Positions 12,902-22,339 of a stretch of 38,760 bases of DNA are shown here, one piece after another. A model generated the notes under the pieces. It made no database searches. It was not told the origin of the DNA and saw nothing but the letters and a program-made list of their open reading frames with translations. The position numbers and the translations under genes are program-made. The DNA comes from Penium margaritaceum. Taxonomy: Eukaryota; Streptophyta; Zygnematophyceae; Desmidiales; Peniaceae. The DNA lies in NCBI GenBank assembly GCA_023375785.1, contig SZWC01000521.1, forward strand, positions 182,442 through 221,201. The letters run 5' to 3'. How positions within the stretch are numbered: position 1 is the first letter of the stretch; the number at the start of each line of letters is the position of its first letter.

Positions 12902-13600
12902 CTACAGAAAGTGGGAGACAAAGTAAAGGAAGAAATTTTGCAAGACATAAAATCTCTGGTGTTGGATTTCTCTCATGAATTCCAAGACCCATCGACTGGG
13001 ATTCAACCTGAATGACACATGGACTTTATGATTCCGATAAAACCAGAGAAACATATCCCATCTACACCCATGTTTCACCTTTGGGAGGCAGATTGGCAAG
13101 AGACCAAATGCCAAACTAATAAGTACCTTACAAAACGGGGGATCGAGTCAAGTAGTGCACCGGACAATGCGCTAATCCCTTTATCTGAATAAAAATGACA
13201 ATGGTTTACACGTGTGTGATCTACCACGTGCTAAACAAGCTCACGGTGAAAAATCAATTTTCCATATCGCGGATTAAGGACCCATTTGACTGACCCCAAG
13301 GGGAAAAAGTCGTTTTGTATTTGGATTTGTCTCAAGGATACCATCAAATCTACATCTAGGAAGATGATGTACCAAAAACAATATTTTGGACACACATGAG
13401 ACAATATCAGTTGTGGGTTCTGTGCTTCAGGATAATGAATGCACCAGCAACCTTCTGAGAAGAAATGAACCAAAAAAATTCCAAAAAACATGCTTCCTTT
13501 TTTTCTCAATTCACCTAGATAACATCATGGTTTTCTCCAAACCAATAGAGGAGCACATAGATCATTCATGCCAAGTCCTTACGATTATCTGGGAGTAAAT
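12902..13600 (+). pseudogene. Ty3/gypsy reverse transcriptase (broken)
   Basis: Several Ty3/gypsy RT blocks are readable in order. 13231-13275 gives LNKLTVKNQFSISRI (the family's conserved ALNKLT...I.RI block). 13321-13356 gives LDLSQGYHQIYI (the LDL.SGYHQI block that includes the first catalytic Asp). 13435-13455 gives MNAPATF. 13512-13541 gives HLDNIMVFSK where the catalytic Y-x-D-D should be. A stop (TAG) follows at 13357 and the frame changes between 13455 and 13512. Replacing the second Asp of the metal-binding pair by Asn would by itself abolish polymerisation. RT would copy element RNA into DNA in cytoplasmic particles; this copy cannot. Confidence 0.9.
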
Positions 13601-14525
13601 GTTATGTGCAAAGGTAAGCAAGTAAAATTTTACACAACATGAGCTCAAATACATTAGACACATAGTCAGCAAGAATGGTATGTGTGTCGATCCACAAAAG
13701 ATCTAAGCCGTAGTCTTTGGCCTTGTCAAAAAATTGGGTAGGTTAGGTCTTTCATCGGCCTTGAAAACTTCTGTTGAAAGTTTGTGCAAGGGTATTCAAC
13801 CTTGGTAGCACCTTTACCGAGGTTCATGTAAAAAGGAATGCATTCGCATTGGATGAATGACTACAAGAACGTTGTTGTGAAAGTCTAATAACTTCTATCA
13901 ACAATACCAATTTCAGCTCTTCCGGATCCGTCACAACTGTGGGAGGTATAGTTTGATGCTTTGGTAGAAAGAATTGGAGTAATCCTCATGCAATACGGTC
14001 ATCCAATCGCTTGTGAGAGCCTAATCTCATCCATCCTTTAACATGGTAGACGGCTGGTGCTGAAGAGCTCCTTGCTGTGGTACACACTTACAAGATATGG
14101 CATTATTACCTTGAGGGCAATGAGGAGGGCATGACGGCCGTGACCAGCCAAAACCCTTTGTACTTTTAAATGCAACCAAACATGTCAAGATAATATGGAC
14201 CTAGGAGTGAATACGTATGCCATTTTTTTTCACGTGGAAAAACAAGCAATGATGCATCAGTATGGCTGATCCACTCACGTAAAAGTTTGTGAAGTTTAAA
14301 GCGACCAGTACAACAGCTACAATATGAACACCAGATTTACCCTTGCCTACCTCTCCAGCAACCACCTTGTGACATTATCCACTACAATGATTTTGTAAAC
14401 AGGATCCAAATGACATACTATGCGGAACCTTGGTTTGAAGAATCTCAAAATGTAAACAAGCTCGGATTGGTGGAAGTCACAAGAATTAAATGACATAGGT
14501 CATTGTGCCAGACTTAAGAGACCTT
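13601..14525 (+). pseudogene. Ty3/gypsy RNase H (broken), interrupted downstream
   Basis: From about 13890 the frame reads a LMQYGHPIACES segment, matching the family block after the first RNase H Asp. 14059-14118 gives AEELLAVVHTYKIWHYYLEG, the conserved E.ELLAVV.A...W..YL.G region with the catalytic Glu. Near 14140 a TSQNPLYF segment matches the expected T.HNPL.YL block. Frames shift between the segments. Beyond 14180 there is no clear motif, and copia element A is inserted at 14531. RNase H would remove the RNA template during reverse transcription. Confidence 0.8.
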
Positions 14526-14772
14526 TGAGCTGTCAATACGCCCGATAACAACGGTCTAGAAAACGGGTCCCTACATGGGAGGCCGCCAACCGCTCATGGT
14601 ATTGCAACCAAGATAACATATCACCCTTGAACGAGGGATCCACACTTTAGGTTTGTTTGGTTTGCAACCTCACGAAGTCCGCATGTTGGTCTTTAGTCTC
14701 TACCTTTGGTTGGACACCCTGTGAGGAGTCTCAAAGGCAAGAACTGTAAATGGATGAATGCAAGGTACATGC

Positions 14773-14779
14773 TTTTATA
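14773..14779 (-). promoter_or_regulatory. TATA box of LTR A (left copy)
   Basis: The minus strand reads TATAAAA at 14779-14773, about 405 nt from the LTR start. This is nearly the same offset as the TATA box in element B (409 nt), which supports it as the Pol II core promoter. Confidence 0.7.
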
Positions 14780-14957
14780 CTTGCAGAGCTTTGCTAAAAC
14801 TTCTGCTTGTAGTGGCTCCACTCGAGCCAACCTCAACCTACAGTCCTACTTGGCGCGTCCTTAGACCGCCAAGTGTCATCCTCAAGGCAGGCTCTAGTAA
14901 GCTTCCTAGGAGCTTCTTGTCCCAATTTGGGCCACAGAGAAAATTGCGGCCATTGCG

Positions 14958-15012
14958 GGGTTTGAACCCGCGACCTCTCGTTTGAGACTCTGGTGCCTAT
15001 TCAACCAAGCCA
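14958..15012 (-). promoter_or_regulatory. tRNA-like Pol III box A/B module in LTR A (left)
   Basis: On the minus strand a box A-like TGGCTTGGTTGAATAGG (15012-14996) precedes a box B-like GGTTCAAACCC (14968-14958). The box B region forms a proper T-arm: stem GCGGG/CCCGC with a 7-nt TTCAAAC loop. This matches internal Pol III promoter elements of tRNA genes. I cannot fold a full cloverleaf with a convincing acceptor stem, so I call it tRNA-derived or tRNA-like, not a tRNA gene. Confidence 0.7.
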
Positions 15013-15183
15013 AAAAGGTATGGTTCCTGTGACGAGCCATAGGGGACATACCCATTATGGGCAGTGCATTCCTGGCCCATCTCAGAACAGACCAAGGGGA
15101 CGTACTCCATAGAGCAGTGCATGCCTTGTCTGTATGTGTGGCTAGCCAGCTAGGCAATGGACAAGATGCATACGATTTCAACA

Positions 15184-15200
15184 AATCTCTCCCTTGCACC
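15184..15200 (-). other. Polypurine tract of element A
   Basis: On the minus strand GGTGCAAGGGAGAGATT abuts the 3' LTR start. Element B has nearly the same tract at its 3' LTR. It would prime plus-strand DNA synthesis. Confidence 0.85.
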
Positions 15201-15204
15201 TCTG

Positions 15205-16160
15205 TCCATCTGTCGCTTACTGGGCTCCATTAATGCCTTGGGGCTCACCCTTCCTCTGCCGTACTCCTCATGCCAAATCCACGAATGCCTGCATAGTGCA
15301 AGTCGCTCTCCAACGGCTTGGTCATCCAGACAGCAAGCATGCTCTTCGTTTTACAGTGTTACAAGTCCACCACGTTCTTCATGACCAGGTCACGTGAGTA
15401 GTGGTAACATATGTCGATGTGCTTTGTTCGCCGGGAGATGATCTCGTCTTCAGCCATCAAGATGGGGCTCATGTTGTCCACGTGTATGACCGTGGCACTG
15501 TCATTTCATCAAGCAGGCTGCGCAGCCATTGAGTCTCCTTGCACACCTCAGACAGAGCAACGTACTCTGCCTCAGTCGTGGACACAGAAACACAATCCTG
15601 CTTCCTGTTGGCCCATGAGATGGCAGCGCCATTCAAGATGCACACGTATCCAGAGGTGGATTTCCTGTCGTCAAGATTTCCTCCCCAGTCAGCGTCGATG
15701 TAGCACTTCAGGCGAAGGGGGTCCGTTCCTTCTTGGCCTCCAAGGAAGAGGACCATGTGACGTGTCTTCTGCAGGTAGCGCAAGATGCGCTTGACTGCCT
15801 GCCAATGTTGTGGCCCAGGGTTGGCCACGAATCTGCTCACTTGTCCCACAGCATAGCAGATGTCCGGACGAGTCCCTACCATGGCGTACATGATGCTATC
15901 CACGGCGGACTGGTAGGGGATGTCTTGCATCTCCCTTTGTTCTGCTTCGTTTCTTGGCAAAATGGAGGCCTTCAGCTTTGTATCGGTTGTCATTAGGGTG
16001 CTGATAGGTTCTCAGTCTTCCATATGGTAGCGCTTCAGTACCTCACCAATGTATTTGGTTTGGTTGAGTTCAATGGTGCCTGGTACTTGGTTGCGGTGGA
16101 TGGCGATCCTTAGGTAGTACTCGAGAGGACTCGTGTCTTTCATCTTGAACCTTTTGCTAA
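15205..16160 (-). pseudogene. Copia RNase H and RT C-terminus of element A (frameshifted)
   Basis: Minus strand. The frame from 15993 to 15469 reads copia RNase H: IPYQSAVDSIMYAM, then YIDADWGG with the catalytic Asp, then STTEAEYVAL with the catalytic Glu. It is joined out of frame to the RT C-terminal part (EYYLRIAI..., about 16130-16010). The last portion (VDNMSP..., RRTKHIDICYHYSRDLV) lies in another frame from about 15500 down to 15215. A stop replaces the codon after YHMED near 16015. The domain lies after RT, as expected for copia. Confidence 0.88.
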
Positions 16161-16903
16161 GGTGAAAGTGTGCTCATCCACCAGCTTGACCAAAGACGAT
16201 CAGAGCACATGATCAGATCATCCACGTATAGCGCAACTAGCATCAGCCCTCTCCCATCATCGCACACGTACATGCTCAGGTCATTCTGGCAATGCACAAA
16301 GGAGAGGCCGGTCATGAAACCGTCCATCTCTTTGTACGACATCCTTGGGGCCTGTTTTAGCCCGTAGAGTGCTTTCACCAACTTGCACACCTTGCCCTTG
16401 GGAGCTTTGACTCCTTCGGGCACCTCCATCAGCACTTCCTTGTCGAGCTTCCCATAAAGAAAAACTGTCTTGACGTCCATCCGGTGTTTCTCTAGGTTCT
16501 TTGCGGCTGTAATTCTAAGGAGAGAGAGGATGGAGGCAAAGGTCACGACGGGCGGGAACGTCTCATCGTACTCGGAGCCCGGGGGTTGAGAGAACCCCTT
16601 AGCCATTACCCTTGCCTTAAACTTGTCGATGCTGACGTCTTGCTTCTTCTTAACTCGGAGGACCCACTTGGATCCCACCACGTGGGCCTTGTCAGGTCTA
16701 TCCACTAGCACCAACGTGCCGTTCTCAGCAATGGACGCGAGCTCGCTATCCACTGCCTCCTTCCACTTGGCCGCATCTAGGCCATTCATCGCCTCCGCCA
16801 TTGTGGATGGCTCTCCCTGAGCCATGCACGATCAGCTAAGGCCAGTCCAATCATCCTCATACTGCAAAGGTGCTCTCTTTGGTCACAAACTACGCCGGGG
16901 TAG
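16157..16903 (-). pseudogene. Copia reverse transcriptase of element A
   Basis: Minus-strand frame 16825-16157 gives a near-complete copia RT: ENGTLVLVDRP, GSKWVLRVKKKQD, KARVMAKGFSQ, YDETFPPVV, HRMDVKTVFLYGKLDKEV, LVKALYGLKQAP, and the catalytic ALYVDDLIMCSD (YVDD codons at 16228-16217) intact. The frame is lost shortly after YVDD. The start near 16825 is only the first Met; recognisable linker sequence extends up to about 16903. Gag, protease and integrase that should precede it are missing, and a hairpin marks the join. Confidence 0.93.
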
Positions 16904-16911
16904 TGGTACAA

Positions 16912-16972
16912 CTTCTTGCTTTGGTGCTGGTGCTTCCATAGGTGGTGGAAGCACCAGCACCAAAGCAAGAAG
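16912..16972. repeat. Perfect 27-bp inverted repeat at gag/RT deletion junction
   Basis: 16912-16938 is the exact reverse complement of 16946-16972 around a 7-nt spacer. It lies precisely between the remnant of gag and the pre-RT linker of element A, where over 2 kb of coding is missing compared with element B. A fold-back at a deletion join is typical of template switching or of hairpin-mediated end repair. It is inferred to be the scar of the deletion event. Confidence 0.92.
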
Positions 16973-17120
16973 CCAGCGTAGCTGTCTCGGTCCCTTTTAG
17001 GATGTCAAGGTAGCAACGCACATTCATGACAATTTCAAACTGCCATTTCCACAAGGGAAACCCTGTCCCCATGAATTTGGACATACCCGCCTCAAGGCGG
17101 GCTTGTGTCGGATCCGCCAT
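16973..17120 (-). pseudogene. Gag N-terminal fragment of element A
   Basis: Minus strand. ATG at 17120, then MADPTQARLEAGMSKF and GTGFPLWKWQFEIVMN. This closely resembles the gag start of element B (FALWKWQFEIIMDD), part of the copia gag N-terminal domain that binds element RNA and forms particles. About 50 residues remain before the deletion junction. Confidence 0.8.
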
Positions 17121-17536
17121 TTCCTACGGCTGCTCGTCTTCTCTGCTTTGCTGCTACTCTCCTTCGTTAAGACCGATGAGGCTGATGAGGTCGCTAATTG
17201 CGACCGTTGTCAAAGGTGCAATTGGTTTTGTTGCATACCCCTCCCACCGATGATCGCCTAAGGCGATGGTGCCGTCGTGAGTGAACAGACTCGGGGCCGT
17301 ACCACCTTTTAAAAAGGGGTAGAGCTTAATCCCGTTGGGGCTCGAGGGTCTTGTCCAACATGGATAGAGCTGTTCCTCGTCCCCTAGTCCGCCACGTGCG
17401 CGCACCCTACCTGAAGAAGCCGATGGAGCCGATGGAGCAGATTGGAGCCGTCCGATCTTTGTGTCCCTTTTGTACCTGTGCGCCCTACAAGACCACGCGC
17501 TAGTCGATCTTGAAAGCGTGCCTTAGAACCAAAACT
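17121..17536 (-). other. Untranslated leader of element A
   Basis: The region between the primer-binding site and the gag ATG, read on the minus strand. It has only short frames without a recognised product. The position matches the leader at 25574-25826 of element B. Confidence 0.6.
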
Positions 17537-17551
17537 GTGGGCCCATAACCC
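17537..17551 (-). other. Primer-binding site of element A (half-tRNA type)
   Basis: On the minus strand GGGTTATGGGCCCAC starts 2 nt after the 5' LTR end. It is complementary over 15 nt to the anticodon stem-loop of plant initiator tRNA-Met (about nucleotides 27-41, including the CAU anticodon), not to its 3' end. The same 15 nt with the same 2-nt spacer occur in element B. Drosophila copia and yeast Ty5 are known to prime from an internally cleaved initiator tRNA-Met, so the same mechanism is inferred here. Confidence 0.85.
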
Positions 17552-17553
17552 TT

Positions 17554-18206
17554 TGTCAATGTGTCGGATAGCAACGGTCTAGAAAACAGGTCCCGACATG
17601 GGAGGCCGCCAACCGCTCTTGGTATTGCAACCAAAATTACAGATCACCCTTGAACGAGGGATCAACACTTTAGGTTCGTTTGGTTTGCAACCTCACAAAG
17701 TCCGCATGTTGGTCTTTAGTATCTACCTTCGGTTGGACACTCTGTGAGGAGTCTCAAAGGCAAGAACTGTAAATGGATGCATACAAGGTACAAGTTTTTG
17801 TACTTGTAGAACTTTGCTAAAGCTTCTGCTTGTAGTGGCTCCACCGGAGCCAACCTCAACCTACAGTCCTACTTGGCACGTCCTTAGACCGCCAAGTGTC
17901 ATCCTCAAGGCAGGTTCTAGTAAGATTCCTAGAAGCTTCCTGTCCCAGTTTGGGCCACAATGAAAATTGCAGCCGTCGCGGGGTTTGAACCCACAACCTC
18001 TCGTTTCAGACTCCGGTGCCTACTCAACCAAGCCAAAAAGGTATGGTTCCTATGATGAGCCACAGGGGACATACCCATTATGGACAGTGCATTCCTGGCC
18101 CATCTCAAAACAGACCAAGAGGACGTAGTCCATAGAGCCGTGCATGCCTTGTCTGTATGTGTGGCTAGCCAGCTAGGCAGTGGACAAGGTGCATACTGTT
18201 TCAACA
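17554..18206 (-). repeat. 5' LTR of element A
   Basis: 653 bp, about 92% identical by eye to the left copy with no indels. The tRNA-like module is retained. The TATA position is mutated here (plus strand TTTTTGTAC), so this promoter copy is probably weakened. The primer-binding site lies just inside, at 17537-17551. Confidence 0.95.
17981..18035 (-). promoter_or_regulatory. tRNA-like Pol III box A/B module in LTR A (right)
   Basis: The counterpart of the left-LTR module: box A at 18035-18019 and box B at 17991-17981. Changes in the T-arm (GTGGG/CCCGC) keep pairing through one G-U wobble. Both LTR copies keep the boxes despite about 8% divergence elsewhere. Confidence 0.68.
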
Positions 18207-18429
18207 TGAGCAAAGTTTATCTTCTTGTTCCACAACTCGCCGGTGGCAGATTATGTGGGACCTTGAAATACAGGAAAAATACTCTCAGGAAAAATACTTG
18301 AGTATTGGTGGCGGGAGGGAGTTTTGATGTCCTTCAGTATGCATGTCTTTGGAACAAGGCTAGTGAACAAAACCCACATATCTCGTCCAACAGCTTCTCA
18401 TCCCTAGGACTTGATAAGAGTGCATCATA

Positions 18430-18798
18430 ATGGACTTTATTATTGGTGTTTTGGACATGTCTCATGACCACGATGCAAAACTAGGGGCTGTGCATCTTCT
18501 CACAAAGATAAAGAGTTTATTCCTGCAACCAGTCATGTGAATTTATAAAGGAAAAGCTATTATCTTCTTGAGGGTGTGGGTGAAGTACCACGGCTTGTTG
18601 TTGCATATCATATTCGGTCAAGGTCAAACTTTGGTTAGCAAAATCTGGCAAAGGATGTATAGGTACATGGATTGCACTTTGGAGAAGATGTTGTGCATGT
18701 ATGTGAATCCTACCATGAATGACAACGAAGATTTCCTGACTTGGTGGAAGATTCCAGTTTACAATGGATGGAAGACCTGCATGAATGATTCCACATAA
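18430..18798 (+). pseudogene. Ty3/gypsy integrase core of element G (broken)
   Basis: The frame starts MDFIIGVLDMSHDHDAK, matching the MDFI.GLP block with the first catalytic Asp. It then reads RVWVKYHGLLLHIIFGQGQT and SKIWQRMYRYMD, matching the family's LHGLP..IVSDR...F.S.FW block; the second catalytic Asp is replaced (FGQG instead of SD). The frame jumps directly to LEKMLCMYVNPTMNDNEDF, so the segment with the catalytic Glu (family motif H.QTDGQTE) is deleted. A TGA lies at about 18537. Two of the three catalytic residues are thus lost. Confidence 0.87.
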
Positions 18799-19614
18799 CT
18801 TACAAGGAACCCTTCAAGTAAGGGAAAGGTTCCTTCTACACATGTCTTTGCTAAATGTATGAACTCCTTTTTACAAGAGGCAAAAGGTCGCCTTCAATCG
18901 GCTCGGCAACAAAAACATGTATATGCTAGGAAAAAGGCATCGTGAGGTATTATCTCCCACTGGCAACAAGGTTCTCCTTAGCACTAAAGACCTTCGGCTG
19001 AAATCTTCAGGGATGCAAAACTTTTACTAAAGTAGATTGGGTCATTTCTCAATCGTTGCACCCTTTGGGCCACTCTCATACCAATTGCTGCTTCCACTGA
19101 ATATGAAGATACATGAAAGCATTCATGTGAGCTTATTGGCTCCAAACACAACACAACAGATTATTCAGCTATCAACACTAGTTCTTGGGTACAGTTAACT
19201 CACGGGTTGCAAGGAAATAACTCGTTCATTTGGCCGGCTGTGGACCTGAACATAATTTGTGGGTGCCTGTATCTCACTTGTCCACTTGGGTGGTCAAGGA
19301 GTTCTGGAGAGAGCTAGCAGCTTTTACAGATCAACACATTGTAGGAGGAACCACATGAACACGGACATACTAAACAACATCCCAACTAGGTTGCATTCAC
19401 AGGTCGTGGAAGTCCAACATGGGTGTTGCGCAAATGCTCTAGCTTGAAGGAGAAGGCCGCTAGCCATTCTGACCAACAACCTACAGCTTAGGTCAAACTA
19501 ATGTGCATGTGTTCATGTCTAGCTGGTTTCACAATTCTTAATTTATGTCACATGTTGACGAATCACAATGTGGAAAAAGAACCTGTTTCTCATGAACATG
19601 GAAAGTTCATAACA
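18799..19614 (+). pseudogene. Post-integrase tail of element G
   Basis: Pieces in changing frames match the gypsy integrase C-terminus: LQEAKGRLQSARQQKHVYA near 18860-18930, LSTKDLRLKS near 18975, then LLPLNMKIHESIHVSLLAP near 19087-19140 (the LP..MKIHDVFHVSLL block). No clear chromodomain is left after it, although position allows one. 19220-19614 holds no recognised motif. Confidence 0.75.
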
Positions 19615-19626
19615 AGTGGGAAGGAA
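19615..19626 (+). other. Putative polypurine tract of element G
   Basis: AGTGGGAAGGAA directly precedes the inferred 3' LTR start TGTAGCAGG. Its place just upstream of the repeat shared with 8420 supports it as the plus-strand primer site. Confidence 0.55.
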
Positions 19627-19774
19627 TGTAGCAGGCCGGCTAGTTTGGTCCTCCCTTCTTGCGAAAGCAAGAGCTGGCTGGTGGCCAGCCACTCACTGGC
19701 CAACAACCATTTGGCAGCCGGCCGGATGGACGGCCGGCCCCCAAATGGGTGTTTTCGCTCGATTGCGATGGAGC
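19627..19774 (+). repeat. Putative start of 3' LTR of element G
   Basis: Patchy collinear similarity to 8420-8560 (CCTCCCTTCT, CGAAAGC, GGC.AGCCAC, CCAACAA, AGCCGGC). GCC/GGC-rich with palindromic GGCCGGCC-like words. The LTR is probably interrupted by the hairpin element that starts at 19775. Confidence 0.5.
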
Positions 19775-19956
19775 AATGACCCCTTTGTCTTTTTTTTTTT
19801 CCACGCAAACCCCCAGTTTGATTTAGGGTTCTGTATGTTTGGCGCGGAAGGAGCACGCGCCAAACATAAAACCCCCAACATAAAATCCCCCAATTAAAAC
19901 CCCCATAAAATCAAACTGGGGGTTTGAGAGTGAAAAAAAGCAAAGGGGGCATCATT
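19775..19956. mobile_element. MITE-like hairpin element, about 182 bp
   Basis: It is a nested inverted repeat. The core arms 19806-19824 and 19908-19926 are a perfect 19-bp inverted repeat. They extend outward with gaps through a T/A run and CTTTG/CAAAG to 19775 (AATGA) and 19956 (TCATT), giving terminal arms of about 50 bp. Inside is a second perfect 13-bp inverted repeat (19834-19846 and 19856-19868, arm TATGTTTGGCGCG). There is no coding capacity. Long terminal inverted repeats and small size fit a non-autonomous DNA element; no clear target duplication was found, so the superfamily is undetermined. Confidence 0.65.
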
Positions 19957-20779
<823 letters not shown>

Positions 20780-20849
20780 CGCCTCACTCATTTGAGGAGG
20801 CAAGGAGGAGAGGGCGAGGATGAGGGTTCGACGCCACAGGACCCAGCCC

Positions 20850-21305
20850 TCAAGGCCTTGCGGCCGCATTCAGGTGGTGTCCCATTCCAAGCGTCATTTT
20901 GTGCAAGCTACCAGTTTGCTCCAGAACTGGTTGACCACCCCCGTTGGGCAATAGAGATTTGGGCTCCCATGAGACATGTTTACGTCCACAATTGGCCCAA
21001 TGAACAGGGTATCCCCTAACAACCCATGGCCAGGATGTATGCTCTCCGTGCTGGAGTAAGCAGAGGACGTTGTATGCATTGTTGGCAGCAAGGACTGCTC
21101 GTGGTGGCAGAATTGTTATTCTTTTCGTGTATAGAGCTAGAAGGCTGACATGAAACACGTCATGTATCTTCATACTTGGTGGATGCAGCAATTGGCATGC
21201 CACTAGCTTGATGCGTGTATCAATAGGGAACGACCAGATCCACATATGTAGACATTTTTGCTTCCTTGGCGACTTAAACCGCAATTTCAAAATGTTTCGC
21301 AGCAC
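20850..21305 (-). pseudogene. Ty3/gypsy integrase C-terminus with chromodomain-like tail (antisense)
   Basis: The minus-strand frame 21305-20850 reads LLHPPSMKIHDVFHVSLLALY, matching the conserved gypsy tail block (element G has a decayed version near 19087-19140). Further on come RGYPVHWANCGRKHVSWEP, which has the spacing and WEP end of a retroelement chromodomain, and LLPNGGGQPVLE. This marks it as a chromovirus-type fragment that would tether integration to chromatin. Upstream on this strand (21305-21560) no RT or integrase core follows, so it is an isolated fragment, opposite in strand to element G and probably from a different copy. Confidence 0.75.
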
Positions 21306-22339
21306 CTTGTCACCAATGTCATCTGAGACTTCACAGCTGTTGATTTTTTTTGCATCCGGCTTACCTTAAAAGAGTGAGAGGAAGTGGGAGGGGGATAGGC
21401 AGACCTGAATGAAGAGGTCATTGAGGATGTCACTGCGGTTACTGCTACCTTGCCAAATTGGTGTGCCTAGGCTACCTCCTTGGTTGATCTCCTCTAGTGC
21501 GGCATTCTGCCGGTGCAAAATTTGCTAGACCTTTGCTTACACTTACTAAAGATGGGAGACATTCTGCTCGCGTGGACTCATCCCCTCCCATGATGTGGAG
21601 CCGGCTGTGGCAGCCAACCTCTTACCTTTTCCAAGAATAAATGTCCCAAGTGAGGCTCTATGCTGCCGCTGCTTCTGTTTCCACTGCTAGGATTACTAGC
21701 ACTCTTGCTGCTGCTATTGCTACGGCCACTGCTGCTGTTTCTACTGAAATCAGCATGTTGCTGATGCTCATGTGGTGTTGGCCGTTGGCTGTTTCTCATG
21801 TCAGTGGGTTTCAAAAGCCGCTGGTTTCAACTGCCGCCATTGACGGCCTGAGCCGGCCCTGGTGGTTTCAACACGGGCCCTCACTAGCCTACTTGTTAGT
21901 GTTGCCGGAAGTGGTAATTGCATTGTGGCTTTCCCGTGGCTTTGCCCTGGCCTCACTGACCTTGCCGGCTATGCCGCAGCCTTGCTGGCCGTGCCACTGC
22001 CTCACCGGCCACCCCGCAGCCTCGTTGGCCTCGCCAGCCCTATCGCCAGCCTTGCCAGCCTCGCTGGCCTAGTTGCTCACCTTGTCAACCTTGCCAGAGT
22101 CATAGGAAACCGCGATGGCCTTGCTGGTCTTGCCACAGCCATGCCAGCTTTGCTGGCCTTGCTGCCAACCTAGCCGGCCTTACTAGCCTCTTTGTCAATC
22201 TTGCTGGCCTTGCCAGCCTCGCGGTCGGTCCTTTCTACCTCACCGGCCTTCTTGCTGACCTCGTCACCGGCCCCGCCGGCCTCATCCGCAGTAGCAAAGC
22301 GACCGCTGCTACTGCTACCACTCTTACTGCTACTACTAC
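21306..22339. repeat. Degenerate GCC/CTG-rich repeat region
   Basis: From about 21650 the plus strand has CTGCTGCT and ACTGCTGC words. From about 21950 to 22260 there are many imperfect copies of a GCCTTGCTGGCC/GCCTCGCCAGCC word of about 12 bp, and then ACTGCTACTACTAC up to 22339. Frames on both strands translate to Ala/Leu/Ser- or Lys/Ala-rich repeats without a known domain. It could be a decayed minisatellite or the low-complexity part of a lost gag; the former is simpler. Confidence 0.6.

Larger units (their letters stand above)
14531..15183 (-). repeat. 3' LTR of element A
   Basis: 653 bp; in element orientation it starts TGTTGAAATCG just after the purine tract. In U3 it holds a tRNA-like box A/box B module, then a TATA box about 405 nt from the LTR start, leaving about 240 nt of R-U5. 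Element B has the same layout. Confidence 0.95.
14526..18211 (-). mobile_element. Ty1/copia element A inserted in element G, with 5-bp TSD
   Basis: Two direct repeats of 653 bp (14531-15183 and 17554-18206) begin TGTCAAT and end TTTCAACA on the plus strand, with TG...CA termini. They are flanked by a perfect 5-bp duplication, TGAGC, at 14526-14530 and 18207-18211. The internal coding reads on the minus strand in copia order. Only the start of gag, RT and RNase H remain; most of gag plus protease and integrase are missing. The LTRs differ at roughly 55 of 653 positions by my hand count, with no gaps, so the insertion is not recent. The element splits the host gypsy element between RNase H and integrase. 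Confidence 0.95.
8420..19774 (+). mobile_element. Decayed Ty3/gypsy LTR retrotransposon (element G)
   Basis: In plus-strand order there are a gag-like region, reverse transcriptase (about 12900-13600), RNase H (about 13860-14180), integrase (18430-18798) and a post-integrase tail (about 18960-19215). This RT-RNase H-integrase order is the Ty3/gypsy order. Copia element A interrupts it between RNase H and integrase. The ends are suggested by a shared repeat: sequence from 8420 (TGTTAGTGCAG...) resembles sequence from 19627 (TGTAGCAGG...), with common blocks such as CCTCCCTTCT, CGAAAGC and CCAACAA, and the right copy directly follows a purine tract. The right end is not fixed and may lie beyond the hairpin element at 19775. 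Many stops and frameshifts make it inactive. Confidence 0.7.

Noticed and set aside
14958-15012. A genuine tRNA gene inside the LTR
   Set aside because: Box A, box B and T-arm are good but no acceptor stem or normal anticodon arm closes; it occurs in both LTR copies, so it is part of the LTR.
19821-19831. TTTAGGGTT as an interstitial plant telomere repeat
   Set aside because: It is a single copy within the MITE-like hairpin; no tandem array.
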